From the IMG/VR virus record IMGVR_UViG_3300025687_000001, positions 96,862 to 160,861 of that record: a DNA stretch of 64,000 nt; one strand, given 5' to 3'. Positions 32,754 to 40,824 of this stretch are shown in pieces (position 1 is the stretch's first letter; each line of letters begins with the position of its first letter). Under the pieces are notes generated by a model. It was not told the origin of the DNA. It made no database searches and saw nothing but the letters and a program-made list of their open reading frames with translations. Position numbers and translations under genes: made by a program. This DNA comes from a virus.

Positions 32754-33211
32754 TCGAGCATTTTCGACAAGCAATCCTTTTGGCGCCTAGCGCAGGCTGG
32801 CACTGTCCGCAGGCTCTGAGCGCCGCAAAGATCCGGTATGATGGGCCTACTTCGAGGCGGATTACGGGAGAGCGGCTGGCGGTGAAGCTGTTGTACCGAG
32901 CTGGTAGCCCAACAGGACGACTGTACCGTGCTGGTCTGCACCCGGCCTCCGCGCCAACCAAGATCCCCGGAGAAGCGTGCATCGCACTGCTAGTAGTAAA
33001 GCGCCCCCAGATGCGCAGGCTGACTATTTATAGCGCTCAGGAGTCCTACGGGATGCACCTGACCCTGAACAAGGCCCGTCGTCGAGAGCTCCGCGACCCA
33101 CCCGACTCAGCGCTAGCAGCGTATGAAATCCTACTGAGGCTAGACATGCTCGCTGAAGGCGCGTGGGCCCGGTACACTCCTTACACGGACCAGTTGGTGT
33201 GGCGCGGCTAG
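32735..33211 (+). CDS. Array-family paralogue 25 (RRLTLY subfamily)
   Basis: 158 residues from GTG 32735. LVEHFRQAILLAPSAGW, then VVKRPQMRRLTIYSAQ, and AYEILLRLDMLAEGAW. The 'K-R-x-x-x-RRLT-x-Y' strand is shared with the next three genes. Confidence 0.6.
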   Translation: MQPEELVEHFRQAILLAPSAGWHCPQALSAAKIRYDGPTSRRITGERLAVKLLYRAGSPTGRLYRAGLHPASAPTKIPGEACIALLVVKRPQMRRLTIYSAQESYGMHLTLNKARRRELRDPPDSALAAYEILLRLDMLAEGAWARYTPYTDQLVWRG

Positions 33212-33693
33212 ACACAGAGCGCAAGCAGCTCGCTCCGCTCAACAAAACAACGCAGGACTTGTTCAAGCAGGCATTGGTGTCTGGGTACTTGCCGAGCTGG
33301 TGTGCCTGGGACCACTTACCTTCGCGGCTTTCTTACCTTCGCGTATCCCCCCAGAAGTCTGGCGCTTTTATCGCTGCCCGCCTAGGGTGGGTTCCGACGC
33401 CGCCTTCCCGATTCCTCGGCAGTGGCATACTAAAGGTGGAGACCTTGCGTCCCCTGGTGGTTGTGGCTAGCCGAGCTAAGTCTAGGCGGCTGACGCTGTA
33501 CACCTTGAGTTTTGACCCCCTCACGCTCATACCCACCGCACTAAAGCAGCGAGCAGCGTATCAGCGTCTGGCAACGCGCCCAACAACAGCGTACGCAGCG
33601 CACGCAACGCTAGTAGAGTTGGAGAGTATAGTTCAGGAGATGTGGCCCGGCCTCGAGCCTTACCAAGCGGCTGATGACAGCTATGACATCTGA
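33199..33693 (+). CDS. Array-family paralogue 26 (RRLTLY subfamily)
   Basis: 164 residues from GTG 33199. VVVASRAKSRRLTLYTLSF is the subfamily core; HATLVELESIVQEMW the final helix. The helix TTQDLFKQALVSGYLPSW replaces the usual N-terminus. Confidence 0.6.
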   Translation: MARLDTERKQLAPLNKTTQDLFKQALVSGYLPSWCAWDHLPSRLSYLRVSPQKSGAFIAARLGWVPTPPSRFLGSGILKVETLRPLVVVASRAKSRRLTLYTLSFDPLTLIPTALKQRAAYQRLATRPTTAYAAHATLVELESIVQEMWPGLEPYQAADDSYDI

Positions 33694-34105
33694 CGACAAG
33701 CTCAGCGCAGAACCTAAACCCCGAAAGCGCGTAGAAACCGGGCCGCCAGCAGCGAACACCTATCTGCTCATGCAGCGGGTGATAGTTACCGCGGCATTCC
33801 CGCATTGGCGAGTTCCTGGCAGCGGATGGAGCTACGCGCTAGCGGGTACTCCCGTGGCTAAGCGCATGCGGCCCAACTCCCCTTCTCTTACAACACCTGA
33901 CACTCTACCGTGGGTGCCCGGCTTAATCGTGTGCCACCGGAGTAAACAGCGGACGCTTACAACGTACGCTCTACACTTTGTGACCCCCGGGGAGTGGGGG
34001 GCTGTGCCACAGTCTACGCTACGAATCCTAGCTCCTACTACGCCAGCGGAAGCGCTAGCAGCGCTAGCAGCGCTAGAGGAGTTTGCCCAAAAGCTATGGA
34101 CTTGA
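33674..34105 (+). CDS. Array-family paralogue 27 (RRLTLY subfamily)
   Basis: 143 residues (ATG 33683 is an alternative). Basic Pro-rich N-terminus, LIVCHRSKQRTLTTYALHF core, and TPAEALAALAALEEFAQKLW, where the AALAAL codons are the GCGCTAGCA repeat word. Confidence 0.6.
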   Translation: MTAMTSDDKLSAEPKPRKRVETGPPAANTYLLMQRVIVTAAFPHWRVPGSGWSYALAGTPVAKRMRPNSPSLTTPDTLPWVPGLIVCHRSKQRTLTTYALHFVTPGEWGAVPQSTLRILAPTTPAEALAALAALEEFAQKLWT

Positions 34106-34455
34106 AGTCCGCAGAGGAAACCGCCCTGCGAGTGCAGCTAGTAGCCGAGCTACAAGGCTTGCAGTGTTACGATCTGCGCGAGGCGAACCTCAGACTTCTC
34201 ACCCACAACGAAGGCGTGTTGTACCTGGTGCTGCTAGCTAAACGCACCCGGGAACCTATGACTCGCTTACAATTAGAGTTGTACAGCGCAATGCCAATAG
34301 CAGAGCTAGCGTTGCGCGGGGACGGCAAGATTTGCCTGCTAGCAGGGCACGGCGCGCACCCCGACACGATAGCTACCTGTAGAACGCCAACAACGCCAGC
34401 AGCGCTAGCAGCGCTAATAGCGCAGTGGCGTGTACGCGCGTGGGAGTACATATGA
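34096..34455 (+). CDS. Array-family paralogue 28 (RRLTLY subfamily)
   Basis: 119 residues from ATG 34096. ALRVQLVAELQGLQCY, LLAKRTREPMTRLQLELYSA core, and TPAALAALIAQWRVRAWEY. Overlaps neighbours by 10 and 4 nt. Confidence 0.65.
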   Translation: MDLKSAEETALRVQLVAELQGLQCYDLREANLRLLTHNEGVLYLVLLAKRTREPMTRLQLELYSAMPIAELALRGDGKICLLAGHGAHPDTIATCRTPTTPAALAALIAQWRVRAWEYI

Positions 34456-34913
34456 CGCCCATAGAGACCACCGAGCGCTTAGTCCGGCAACTACTAGACC
34501 TGGGCCCCATGGCAGGGTGGTCAGTGGTCACGTGGTTGCAAGACAAGTTGCACGCCAAGGAGCTGTTCCCCGGGGGGCTATACAGTGACCGCCAGGGAGT
34601 GTTGTACGCCTACGAAAACAACTGTCTCTGATTTGTGGGCTTTCGTCACGGAGAGTCGGAAGTTTGCTTGTACGTGCCAGAGATCACAGGCGGAGTCTTT
34701 CTACGCGAGACAGCAATTTTGCCCTCGCACAGAAACGTAGCCTACCCGCTAGGAAGTCTGGAGCTGGGGACTTTGCTGCTCAACTGGCGGCTGTCCCTAG
34801 CGGACGTTATGTTCCAGGCACGCAAACGGGAGCTAGAGTTAGCTGCGCCCAACTTCCAAATAGAAATAGGCGAAAGCAAGTTGAACTCTCCCCTTCACGA
34901 GACTAAGGTCTAG
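34452..34913 (+). pseudogene. Array-family copy interrupted by an in-frame TGA
   Basis: ATG 34452 encodes ERLVRQLLDLGPMAGWSVV and onward to YENNCL, then TGA (34629-34631). The same frame continues with family-like strands (GESEVCLYVP) and ELGTLLLNWRLSLADVMFQA to 34913, possibly restarted at GTG 34635. One nonsense change explains it; restart may yield two half-proteins. Confidence 0.55.
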
Positions 34914-34936
34914 TCACAACCTAGAAGGACCCTGAG

Positions 34937-35371
34937 ATGCCCCGTCGTAAGACTTCTACCCCCTCTCCTACGTCCAGCAGCGCTACCACCTCCAAGCCGA
35001 AGTCGGCGGAGCCTGTCATGGAGCAGCTTGAGCTAGAGCTAGCGCTGTCGGAGCCGGCGGTCCCCACTCAGCTCGAGCAGCTCGAGGCGGACATCATGCC
35101 CGTGATAGCTGCAGGTCCCGAGTACAAGAACTTCGTGGTCTTCGGTACCAAGTCCGGAGACCGCGCGGAGTCGTACTACTACTACCGCGCGCAAGACCAG
35201 CGAGAGCTGGAGAGCGTACTTCTTTCCACGCCGCTGTCCGATGGCGGCTTCGTCAACTTCACCTACAACGAGGTGGACGTTTTCCCGGAGGATGTTTTCG
35301 TTAAGTGTCCGCACTGCAACGAGACTCACCTGAACGAGTCGATGGTAACAACGATCTCCCCCCAGAGCTAA
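34937..35371 (+). CDS. Hypothetical protein with Ser-rich N-terminus and zinc-type pair
   Basis: 144 residues. Basic Ser/Thr/Pro-rich N-terminus, acidic Leu/Glu stretch, SYYYYRAQDQRELESVL, and KCPHCNETHLNES near the end. AAGGA precedes the ATG. Codon style looks like the well-expressed 16870 gene. Confidence 0.65.
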   Translation: MPRRKTSTPSPTSSSATTSKPKSAEPVMEQLELELALSEPAVPTQLEQLEADIMPVIAAGPEYKNFVVFGTKSGDRAESYYYYRAQDQRELESVLLSTPLSDGGFVNFTYNEVDVFPEDVFVKCPHCNETHLNESMVTTISPQS

Positions 35372-35742
35372 AGCCCTCGGCGCTCTACAAGCACGTAGAG
35401 ATTGCCAGCCTGGGCTTTCAGCTGATGGGGTGGGAGCTTAGGTACCCTCATCCCATACCTTCGCTACGAGACAGCGTTAGGTACCCAGAGCATCAGCTGG
35501 CTCGGGTCCCTACACGACGGCCAAAAGCCTGGCACCCCAACCGGATGGACAGAGTAGTGCTGAGGTTGTCGGGATCGGTGTATATTCCCGCCTGCATCGT
35601 GATACCAGGCTACTACGGGCGCACTTCTTGGATCCAAGAGTTCGGGCCGCAGTTGCCCAACCCGACACCAGAAGCCTCCGTACCAACTCCAGCAGAATTG
35701 GTGTTGAGCGTTGTCAGACGACTGGACAACCTCGGTACTTGA
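35305..35742 (+). CDS. Array-family paralogue 29
   Basis: 145 residues from GTG 35305; the true start may be further in, since 67 nt overlap the upstream gene. VEIASLGFQLMGWELRYP, DRVVLRLSGSVYIPACIVI and TPAELVLSVVRRLDNL. Confidence 0.6.
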   Translation: MSALQRDSPERVDGNNDLPPELKPSALYKHVEIASLGFQLMGWELRYPHPIPSLRDSVRYPEHQLARVPTRRPKAWHPNRMDRVVLRLSGSVYIPACIVIPGYYGRTSWIQEFGPQLPNPTPEASVPTPAELVLSVVRRLDNLGT

Positions 35743-36262
35743 GGCGGCGAAGCGGCGGTGGCGTCAAAGGATGCTGAGACGTAAGCAGCCCCCGCCTTCG
35801 CCGCCTTCAGAGCAGCCCCCGCCGCCCACCGATTTCACTGTAGGCGCTACGCTATCGCCCAAATACCCGAAGGTGCATAGCTCCTCCAACCCCGCAGTGC
35901 GCGTTTCCCCCGAGGACATTTACAAAGCCCTGTGTTTACTGGGCTGGAGCTGTCAGCTACTAGAGTCAAAGCTTACCAATGTCGGGACGCCAGGTCAGAA
36001 GGTAGTCACTGGGCTGATCGGGGAAGGCAACCGGAACAACACGTGGGCGTGGGTCTCCATGCGGCTGTGGGACCAGGACACAAACCTGTACCTGTGTGAG
36101 TACACGCCGGACAACTATGGCAGGGACCCTGCGGCCTCCGACTACAAGTCCGGACCAACTCAAATCCTCTTCGCGGACATGGACGCGGTGCTGAACTGGG
36201 TAGCTGCGCGCAGGCACTATCACTTAGCGTGCCTGTACGGGGATAGGGGTGAACATCCATAG
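35711..36262 (+). CDS. Array-family paralogue 30
   Basis: 183 residues from TTG 35711, or 163 from ATG 35771. A Pro-rich N-terminal extension, EDIYKALCLLGWSCQLL, WVSMRLWDQDTNLYLCEY, and MDAVLNWVAARRHY. Confidence 0.6.
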   Translation: MSDDWTTSVLEAAKRRWRQRMLRRKQPPPSPPSEQPPPPTDFTVGATLSPKYPKVHSSSNPAVRVSPEDIYKALCLLGWSCQLLESKLTNVGTPGQKVVTGLIGEGNRNNTWAWVSMRLWDQDTNLYLCEYTPDNYGRDPAASDYKSGPTQILFADMDAVLNWVAARRHYHLACLYGDRGEHP

Positions 36263-36554
36263 TCTAGTGCAGGTTGCGCAGGCCTTAGGGTGGGGAGTTA
36301 TCTACCCGGCAGTCTATGGGACCCTGCCGGCTAACAAGTTGGCTCACGTATCTCGTGTAACGCTAGTGCTGCCCCTGGTAGTACCAGACGACGTTGATGA
36401 ACCGTACCTAGTTCTCGCTGCTTCGGGGCGCCTGGAAGCCTCACTGTACAAGAGGATTAGCTCCACCGACAGAGAGACTATACGACTTGTGCCTCGTACA
36501 ACCGCTGAGTTCGGGGAGTGGTTGCTGGCACACACGCGGGGCGCAATGCAATGA
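36249..36554 (+). CDS. Array-family paralogue 31
   Basis: 101 residues from GTG 36249. HSLVQVAQALGWGVIYP, strands VTLVLPLVVP and YLVLAASGRLEASLY, and TTAEFGEWLLAHTRG. A compact, clean member. Confidence 0.65.
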   Translation: MNIHSLVQVAQALGWGVIYPAVYGTLPANKLAHVSRVTLVLPLVVPDDVDEPYLVLAASGRLEASLYKRISSTDRETIRLVPRTTAEFGEWLLAHTRGAMQ

Positions 36555-36931
36555 GCCCACAGTTTGCTCAGTTCACAGAACTGTACCATACTCGACAGCG
36601 TCTGATTAGGGCGTTGACCACCGCGTTCCCTGTCATTGCGGTGAGCCCGCAAACAACGCAGGTAGACTTAACTATCTACAGCTGGACCATCCCGTTTGTG
36701 CGTATCAAAGGATTGCCTGAGGAGTTTTTGTACTGCAACATAGACGCGGTAAGCTTGCGGGTTACCTACACTAGTAATAGCCTACCTCGTAGCGCCCGGT
36801 ACCCCCAGGGCGTGCTGGAGCGTCGAGCATTCACGACCCTCCGGGACAAGTCCCCAATCAAGATGATAGACTGGGTCCTCCAGCAAAGGAACGCGTTGCA
36901 TGAGCACCTGGAAGCTGCACGACGGGATTAG
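36551..36931 (+). CDS. Array-family-associated protein
   Basis: 126 residues from ATG 36551. RQRLIRALTTAFPVIAV may be the N-terminal helix without L-x-G; MIDWVLQQRNALHEHLEA is a family-like end. ATGA coupling. Confidence 0.55.
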   Translation: MSPQFAQFTELYHTRQRLIRALTTAFPVIAVSPQTTQVDLTIYSWTIPFVRIKGLPEEFLYCNIDAVSLRVTYTSNSLPRSARYPQGVLERRAFTTLRDKSPIKMIDWVLQQRNALHEHLEAARRD

Positions 36932-37409
36932 GCACGTTCTTCATGTGCCTACTGGTCTCAGTGTAGGGCGCAACCTAACAACGCAAGCAGCGCTAGCACT
37001 ACTTGCATACCTACAAGAGCACCTACCTGACCCAGACCTAAACGACCCCGAATTGCGAGCACAGCTAGAAGCTGCCGTGTGCCACGCCAGGTCCTATCTA
37101 CCGGTAAAAGACCTGGAACACGTCGTAGTTCGGGTGTCGTATGAGTTTTCCGTTTACGCGGACAGTACGACGCAGGCTATACGGGCCACCAAGGCGTCTC
37201 TTTCTGCGCATCCGCAACTGGGCCCGGCTCGAGTACAGGCATATCAGGTATCCCACCCAACGCGCACTAAAGCGCTGGTGCCTATAAAGCTGCCTCCCAC
37301 CCCCACACAGGTAATCTCACCGGAGAAACTTCAGATTGTCACTCTGGACGAGGTGGCGTTTGTTCCGCGAGTTGCGGCGAACTCACCGACACCTTCTAGT
37401 AAGAACTAA
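36900..37409 (+). CDS. Hypothetical protein ending the array
   Basis: 169 residues. LTTQAALALLAYLQEHLPD (with the repeat word), then acidic helices, then KDLEHVVVRVSYEFSVYADSTTQA, an alpha/beta domain unlike the family. Overlaps the upstream gene by 32 nt. Confidence 0.55.
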   Translation: MSTWKLHDGIRHVLHVPTGLSVGRNLTTQAALALLAYLQEHLPDPDLNDPELRAQLEAAVCHARSYLPVKDLEHVVVRVSYEFSVYADSTTQAIRATKASLSAHPQLGPARVQAYQVSHPTRTKALVPIKLPPTPTQVISPEKLQIVTLDEVAFVPRVAANSPTPSSKN

Positions 37410-37517
37410 CTCCCTGCTAGTAACTCCTGACCTGGTTACGCTCTCCCGTGAGCGTAGACTTTTGGTCCTGGCTCTACTAGAGCACACAAATTCGCCAAAA
37501 TTTGGCAAAAGGTTGTG

Positions 37518-38159
37518 ATGACGTACCTCATACTAATCGCACTATCATATTTTAGTGCAGGAACAGCTACGCGCGTACACGATGCGATGTTGTGCGCGTT
37601 CAGCATCAAACACCCAACCACATACCTGGGTAATCCGGAGATGACTCGAGACGCCTTCTTCGTATGCATGGAGATGGTAGCGGAGTCTCGCAGACAGCGG
37701 GTACCCCCGTTTTGGACGCTATCAGTAGCGTACACCGAGACGCGGTGGCGCCACGGACTTGTGGGCTCTCTAGGAGAGATCGGCCCGCTACAGATCATGC
37801 CAAAGTACTACTGCCCCGCAGACCCCACTACTCCGTACCCTAAGGGATCCGCTAAGATGTGCGGGGATCGCACTGTGTACTACGGCGTAAAGGCTCTCAA
37901 AAACCACCTGCTAAAGTACGGAAACGAAGACCTGGCTACGTGCCACTACAAGCAAGGGAATACCTGTGGCCCGGAAGGCAGAGAAGCAGCGGCAAGAGTT
38001 AGGAGAAAGACTATGGCGCTTAGGGGGGCCTGGCACCGAACCAAAGCGCGACGCAACAAGCTGCAGCCTCTGTGGTCGCCCATTGCCGCAACCAGTAAAC
38101 GTGGACGCCTACGCAAGAACCGTATGGTTCGGCCCCCCGCGGGGCGGCGGAGCATGTAG
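37518..38159 (+). CDS. Lytic transglycosylase (SLT/lysozyme-like)
   Basis: 213 residues; GTG 37515 also possible. A signal-type N-terminus (YLILIALSYFSAGTAT) precedes FWTLSVAYTETRW (catalytic Glu) and GSLGEIGPLQIMP, then YYGVKALKNHLLKYGNEDL, the usual SLT order. It should cut the glycan strand of peptidoglycan. The last 190 nt overlap a zinc-ribbon gene in another frame, and that tail is very basic and unlike the family. Confidence 0.8.
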   Translation: MTYLILIALSYFSAGTATRVHDAMLCAFSIKHPTTYLGNPEMTRDAFFVCMEMVAESRRQRVPPFWTLSVAYTETRWRHGLVGSLGEIGPLQIMPKYYCPADPTTPYPKGSAKMCGDRTVYYGVKALKNHLLKYGNEDLATCHYKQGNTCGPEGREAAARVRRKTMALRGAWHRTKARRNKLQPLWSPIAATSKRGRLRKNRMVRPPAGRRSM

Positions 38160-38196
38160 ACATTGCGTCGAAGAGTGCCGCGCTCTGCGCAGGTAG
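37966..38196 (+). CDS. Zinc-ribbon protein overlapping the transglycosylase
   Basis: 76 residues from GTG 37966. CSLCGRPLPQPVN and CRHCVEEC are a good four-Cys zinc site. It overlaps the transglycosylase by 194 nt in another frame, so one of the two is coding under constraint or the enzyme ends earlier. Confidence 0.55.
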   Translation: MARKAEKQRQELGERLWRLGGPGTEPKRDATSCSLCGRPLPQPVNVDAYARTVWFGPPRGGGACRHCVEECRALRR

Positions 38197-38654
38197 GAGC
38201 TGTCCTGACGGTAGGCCGGCTCGTGGAGCACCTGACTCACCACAGAGGACTTGGGTTTTGGGACTATGCCAAGGCTTGGGCCATTTTCAACGGCCTGGTC
38301 ATTGTGGACCCTGAAGACTCCGGGATGACAGGCATGGTCATCAACGCCCGCAGCGAAGGCAATCCCTGGTTGGTCTACCGCAGCAGCACGGACAAAGACT
38401 CGGCCGAGATTTTTCAGGTGCCGTACCAGCGAGTAGTGGAGTGGGTGCTCAGCAAGTCCTCAAAGCACAACTACTGGCAGTTGATGGGGATGGCTGGCGC
38501 TCATAAGCAAGAAGACTGCTATGCGTTGATTCCCATGATGGAGTGCGACACGTCAAGTCGGTACCGTCACTACGCGCTCAACTCGCTCGTTGATCCCTAC
38601 TCAACCAATACGCTAACGGCCGAGAAGCTCTTTCGGCACATCGCCGAGAACTGA
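38163..38654 (+). CDS. Hypothetical protein
   Basis: Up to 163 residues; the start is unclear (TTG 38163, GTG 38175, or GTG 38223 after AGGAG). An alpha/beta protein (YQRVVEWVLSKSSKHNYWQL) with no known motif. Confidence 0.55.
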   Translation: MRRRVPRSAQVGAVLTVGRLVEHLTHHRGLGFWDYAKAWAIFNGLVIVDPEDSGMTGMVINARSEGNPWLVYRSSTDKDSAEIFQVPYQRVVEWVLSKSSKHNYWQLMGMAGAHKQEDCYALIPMMECDTSSRYRHYALNSLVDPYSTNTLTAEKLFRHIAEN

Positions 38655-39028
38655 GCCTCTTACAGCTCCGGTTCGACCGTACGGTCGAGGCAGCGCAACG
38701 CTGCTGCTGGTCAGTAAGTGTACCCAGAAAGAAATATTGAGAGGGTACAGCCTCGCAATTTTCCCTCTGTGTTCAGGGAAAACTGCAAGGTCGCGGAGCT
38801 AAGTTTCTTATCGGGCTGATCCCCCGATGTCTTGGTTTGCTTTTTACAGCAACGAGCTCGCAACGAGCTCATCGCAGTGCTGGGGCGCTGCGCGCCCTTG
38901 ATCTAAGCTGATCATAACCACTTTGCTGCGTTGAAACCGTAATGATTTCAAGGAGTTACACGGGCTGCCTATCGGCATTAGGTGCCAAAGGGGATCGTAA
39001 TTAGCCGCAGCAAATCGCAAGACAAAAA
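38655..39028. other. 374-nt intergenic region with palindromes
   Basis: No gene seen. Contains the perfect palindrome TCGACCGTACGGTCGA (38673-38688), a tandem GCAACGAGCTC pair near 38852-38873, TTTTCCCTCTGTGTTCAGGGAAAA-type dyad symmetry near 38759-38782 and a GGGCGCTGCGCGCCC hairpin near 38883-38897. Part of it resembles repeats in the 31.5 kb gap. Confidence 0.5.
38673..38688. repeat. 16-bp perfect palindrome
   Basis: TCGACCGTACGGTCGA; a near copy, GTCGACCGTTCGGTCGAC, lies inside the next gene near 39418-39435. Confidence 0.7.
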
Positions 39029-40009
39029 ATGCTCTACATAGACTTGCCCAACGGGCAAAGAACCCATTGGCCTCCAGTCAGGGACAAAAACGCTAATTAC
39101 GGTTGGTCGCAAACGCGCGCGCTTGAGGAAAGCTTTGCCTTCTTCCAGCGCCGCAAACACCTACACCGGACGGGTCCGGGGGAGATTACCGGCACCAACC
39201 GGCACCACCTGGTCCACGAACTGAGCTCGAAAACCACCAGCTACGTGTTCCGTCGCAAGACAGGCGGGGTGTACAAGAACAACAGGGGGCGTGCGGTGTG
39301 TTACCTGGCCTTCCGAGTGGACCTGAGTGGTTTCGCGACCCGCGCACAGGACGAAGAAACTATCTACCTCCGGTTGGACCGGGGCTGTATTTTCTCGCGG
39401 CTCTCCAGGGCTATGGAGTCGACCGTTCGGTCGACCGCCAGCCATAGAGCAAGAGAGCGCAAGCTGGCGGAGGCGGTGACTCAGCTTGAGGAGCGAACTG
39501 GGTGTGCTCTGTGGGCTACCCACAGAGCTGATTCGGAGAAAAAAACAGTCTGGTCCTGCAAAGACACCGCCTCTCGCTTGGAGGTGACTTCGGTGTACGA
39601 AAGGGACCTCGCCACTGACTACCCGGCGATACATAGGTTGCCAGAAGAGCTAGCTCAACAGCTACAGCGTTGCGCCCAGTTAAACGCTCGCGGCTGGCGG
39701 ATTCAACGACAGTTGAACGCAGCGCGCTACCTGTGGGTAAACCACATGGTGTATCCGCAGCTCCCAAGTTTGCGGGGCCTGGAGTACCAAGAGGTACCGA
39801 CGTACGCGGTGATCACCTATCCAGGAAAACAAGTCCAGGTACTCCTTGCTGACATGTTCCGCCACAGCGCCAGCACAGTTGAGTTTGAATGGTTGTCGCA
39901 ACCCACCAGCACACAAAGAGGCGTGGGCGGCGGGGATCCGGTTCTTGGTCCCGCGTGGTTTTTTGAGTATGATGCGGACTCCATGCAGTTACGCAGAGTA
40001 AATGAGTAA
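39029..40009 (+). CDS. Hypothetical protein
   Basis: 326 residues. Basic and aromatic N-terminus, central YVFRRKTGGVYKNNRGRAVCYLAF then VDLSGFATRAQDEETIYLRL, a charged helix (ERKLAEAVTQLEERTGC), and a Gln-rich region. Nucleic-acid binding is suggested by charge only. A near-palindromic site lies inside it. Confidence 0.6.
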   Translation: MLYIDLPNGQRTHWPPVRDKNANYGWSQTRALEESFAFFQRRKHLHRTGPGEITGTNRHHLVHELSSKTTSYVFRRKTGGVYKNNRGRAVCYLAFRVDLSGFATRAQDEETIYLRLDRGCIFSRLSRAMESTVRSTASHRARERKLAEAVTQLEERTGCALWATHRADSEKKTVWSCKDTASRLEVTSVYERDLATDYPAIHRLPEELAQQLQRCAQLNARGWRIQRQLNAARYLWVNHMVYPQLPSLRGLEYQEVPTYAVITYPGKQVQVLLADMFRHSASTVEFEWLSQPTSTQRGVGGGDPVLGPAWFFEYDADSMQLRRVNE

Positions 40010-40012
40010 GTG

Positions 40013-40213
40013 ATGTCTGACGATACGCCGCACTACGAAAGCCAAGACCGATTTCGCTACAAAGTACTTGTGGGCGAGTGGCGAGACCCCGGAGCGCTAG
40101 TGAAGCGCCTCAACCACTTAGGTGCTAGGGGCTGGGAAGTAGTGCAGCTATCGGAGACTGATGGCGCGGTAACACGCGTGTACCTCAAGATGCTGGTGGA
40201 CGGTGAGCCCTAA
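40013..40213 (+). CDS. DUF4177-like small protein
   Basis: 66 residues. FRYKVLVGEWRDPGALVKRL then HLGARGWEVVQL and YLKMLV match the DUF4177 pattern, a small protein common in phages with unknown role. ATG 40013 or GTG 40010. Confidence 0.7.
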   Translation: MSDDTPHYESQDRFRYKVLVGEWRDPGALVKRLNHLGARGWEVVQLSETDGAVTRVYLKMLVDGEP

Positions 40214-40526
40214 GCGGCGCAGGGCCCTAGACAAAGTTCTAGCTGAGATCGACCAGTGCCCCGACATCCGCGCGAGCAAGTCCTCCCGGAGAGTGTCCGC
40301 AGGAGGTAAGCTACACGAGATTTTTCTCAGCTGGGACGACGATGAGCCGTGTCCTGCTGCGGTGTTGGTGACTCGAGAGAACCCGACTGGCGGCAGAGAG
40401 CTACTGCGGCCCTGCATGGGTGCTCCCGATGACTGGCACAAAACGTGGGCACGGTACTTAGTAGCGGTGTTTCGAGAGGCAGGGCGGGACACTACCGCGC
40501 CCCACTACCTGAATGTGCTATCATAG
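40203..40526 (+). CDS. Hypothetical protein
   Basis: 107 residues from GTG 40203. A basic helical N-terminus then KLHEIFLSWDDDEPCPAAVL, an alpha/beta core. No motif recognised. Confidence 0.6.
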   Translation: MSPKRRRALDKVLAEIDQCPDIRASKSSRRVSAGGKLHEIFLSWDDDEPCPAAVLVTRENPTGGRELLRPCMGAPDDWHKTWARYLVAVFREAGRDTTAPHYLNVLS

Positions 40527-40530
40527 CCGG

Positions 40531-40824
40531 ATGCAAAATCCTAGTTGTGATGTCTGTGCTGCCCTCGACAGAACCCATGTCCCCGTAGTCTTTGGGTACA
40601 AAGAGGGCTACGAGTACCCTCTGAAAACCATAGAGTTTAGGGACGCGCGTGTCTGCAGCACTGGATGCGCCGTTTCTTTAGCCTCGGATTTCCTACATCC
40701 GTCGTACACCTGGAGGGTAGAGATACACAGTGTTAGTGAACTTCAACAAAGCGCTGGACGCTCTGACACACCGCATGGAGACGCAGGGAGTAAAAACAGT
40801 GTGGAAGGAGACCAGCAAGCTTAA
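40531..40824 (+). CDS. Small Cys-rich protein
   Basis: 97 residues. CDVCAALDR and VCSTGCAVSLA are two Cys pairs in a MYM/zinc-ribbon-like layout; the last 30 residues overlap the next gene and may be unstructured. TCATAGCC before the ATG resembles the promoter box weakly. Confidence 0.55.
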   Translation: MQNPSCDVCAALDRTHVPVVFGYKEGYEYPLKTIEFRDARVCSTGCAVSLASDFLHPSYTWRVEIHSVSELQQSAGRSDTPHGDAGSKNSVEGDQQA

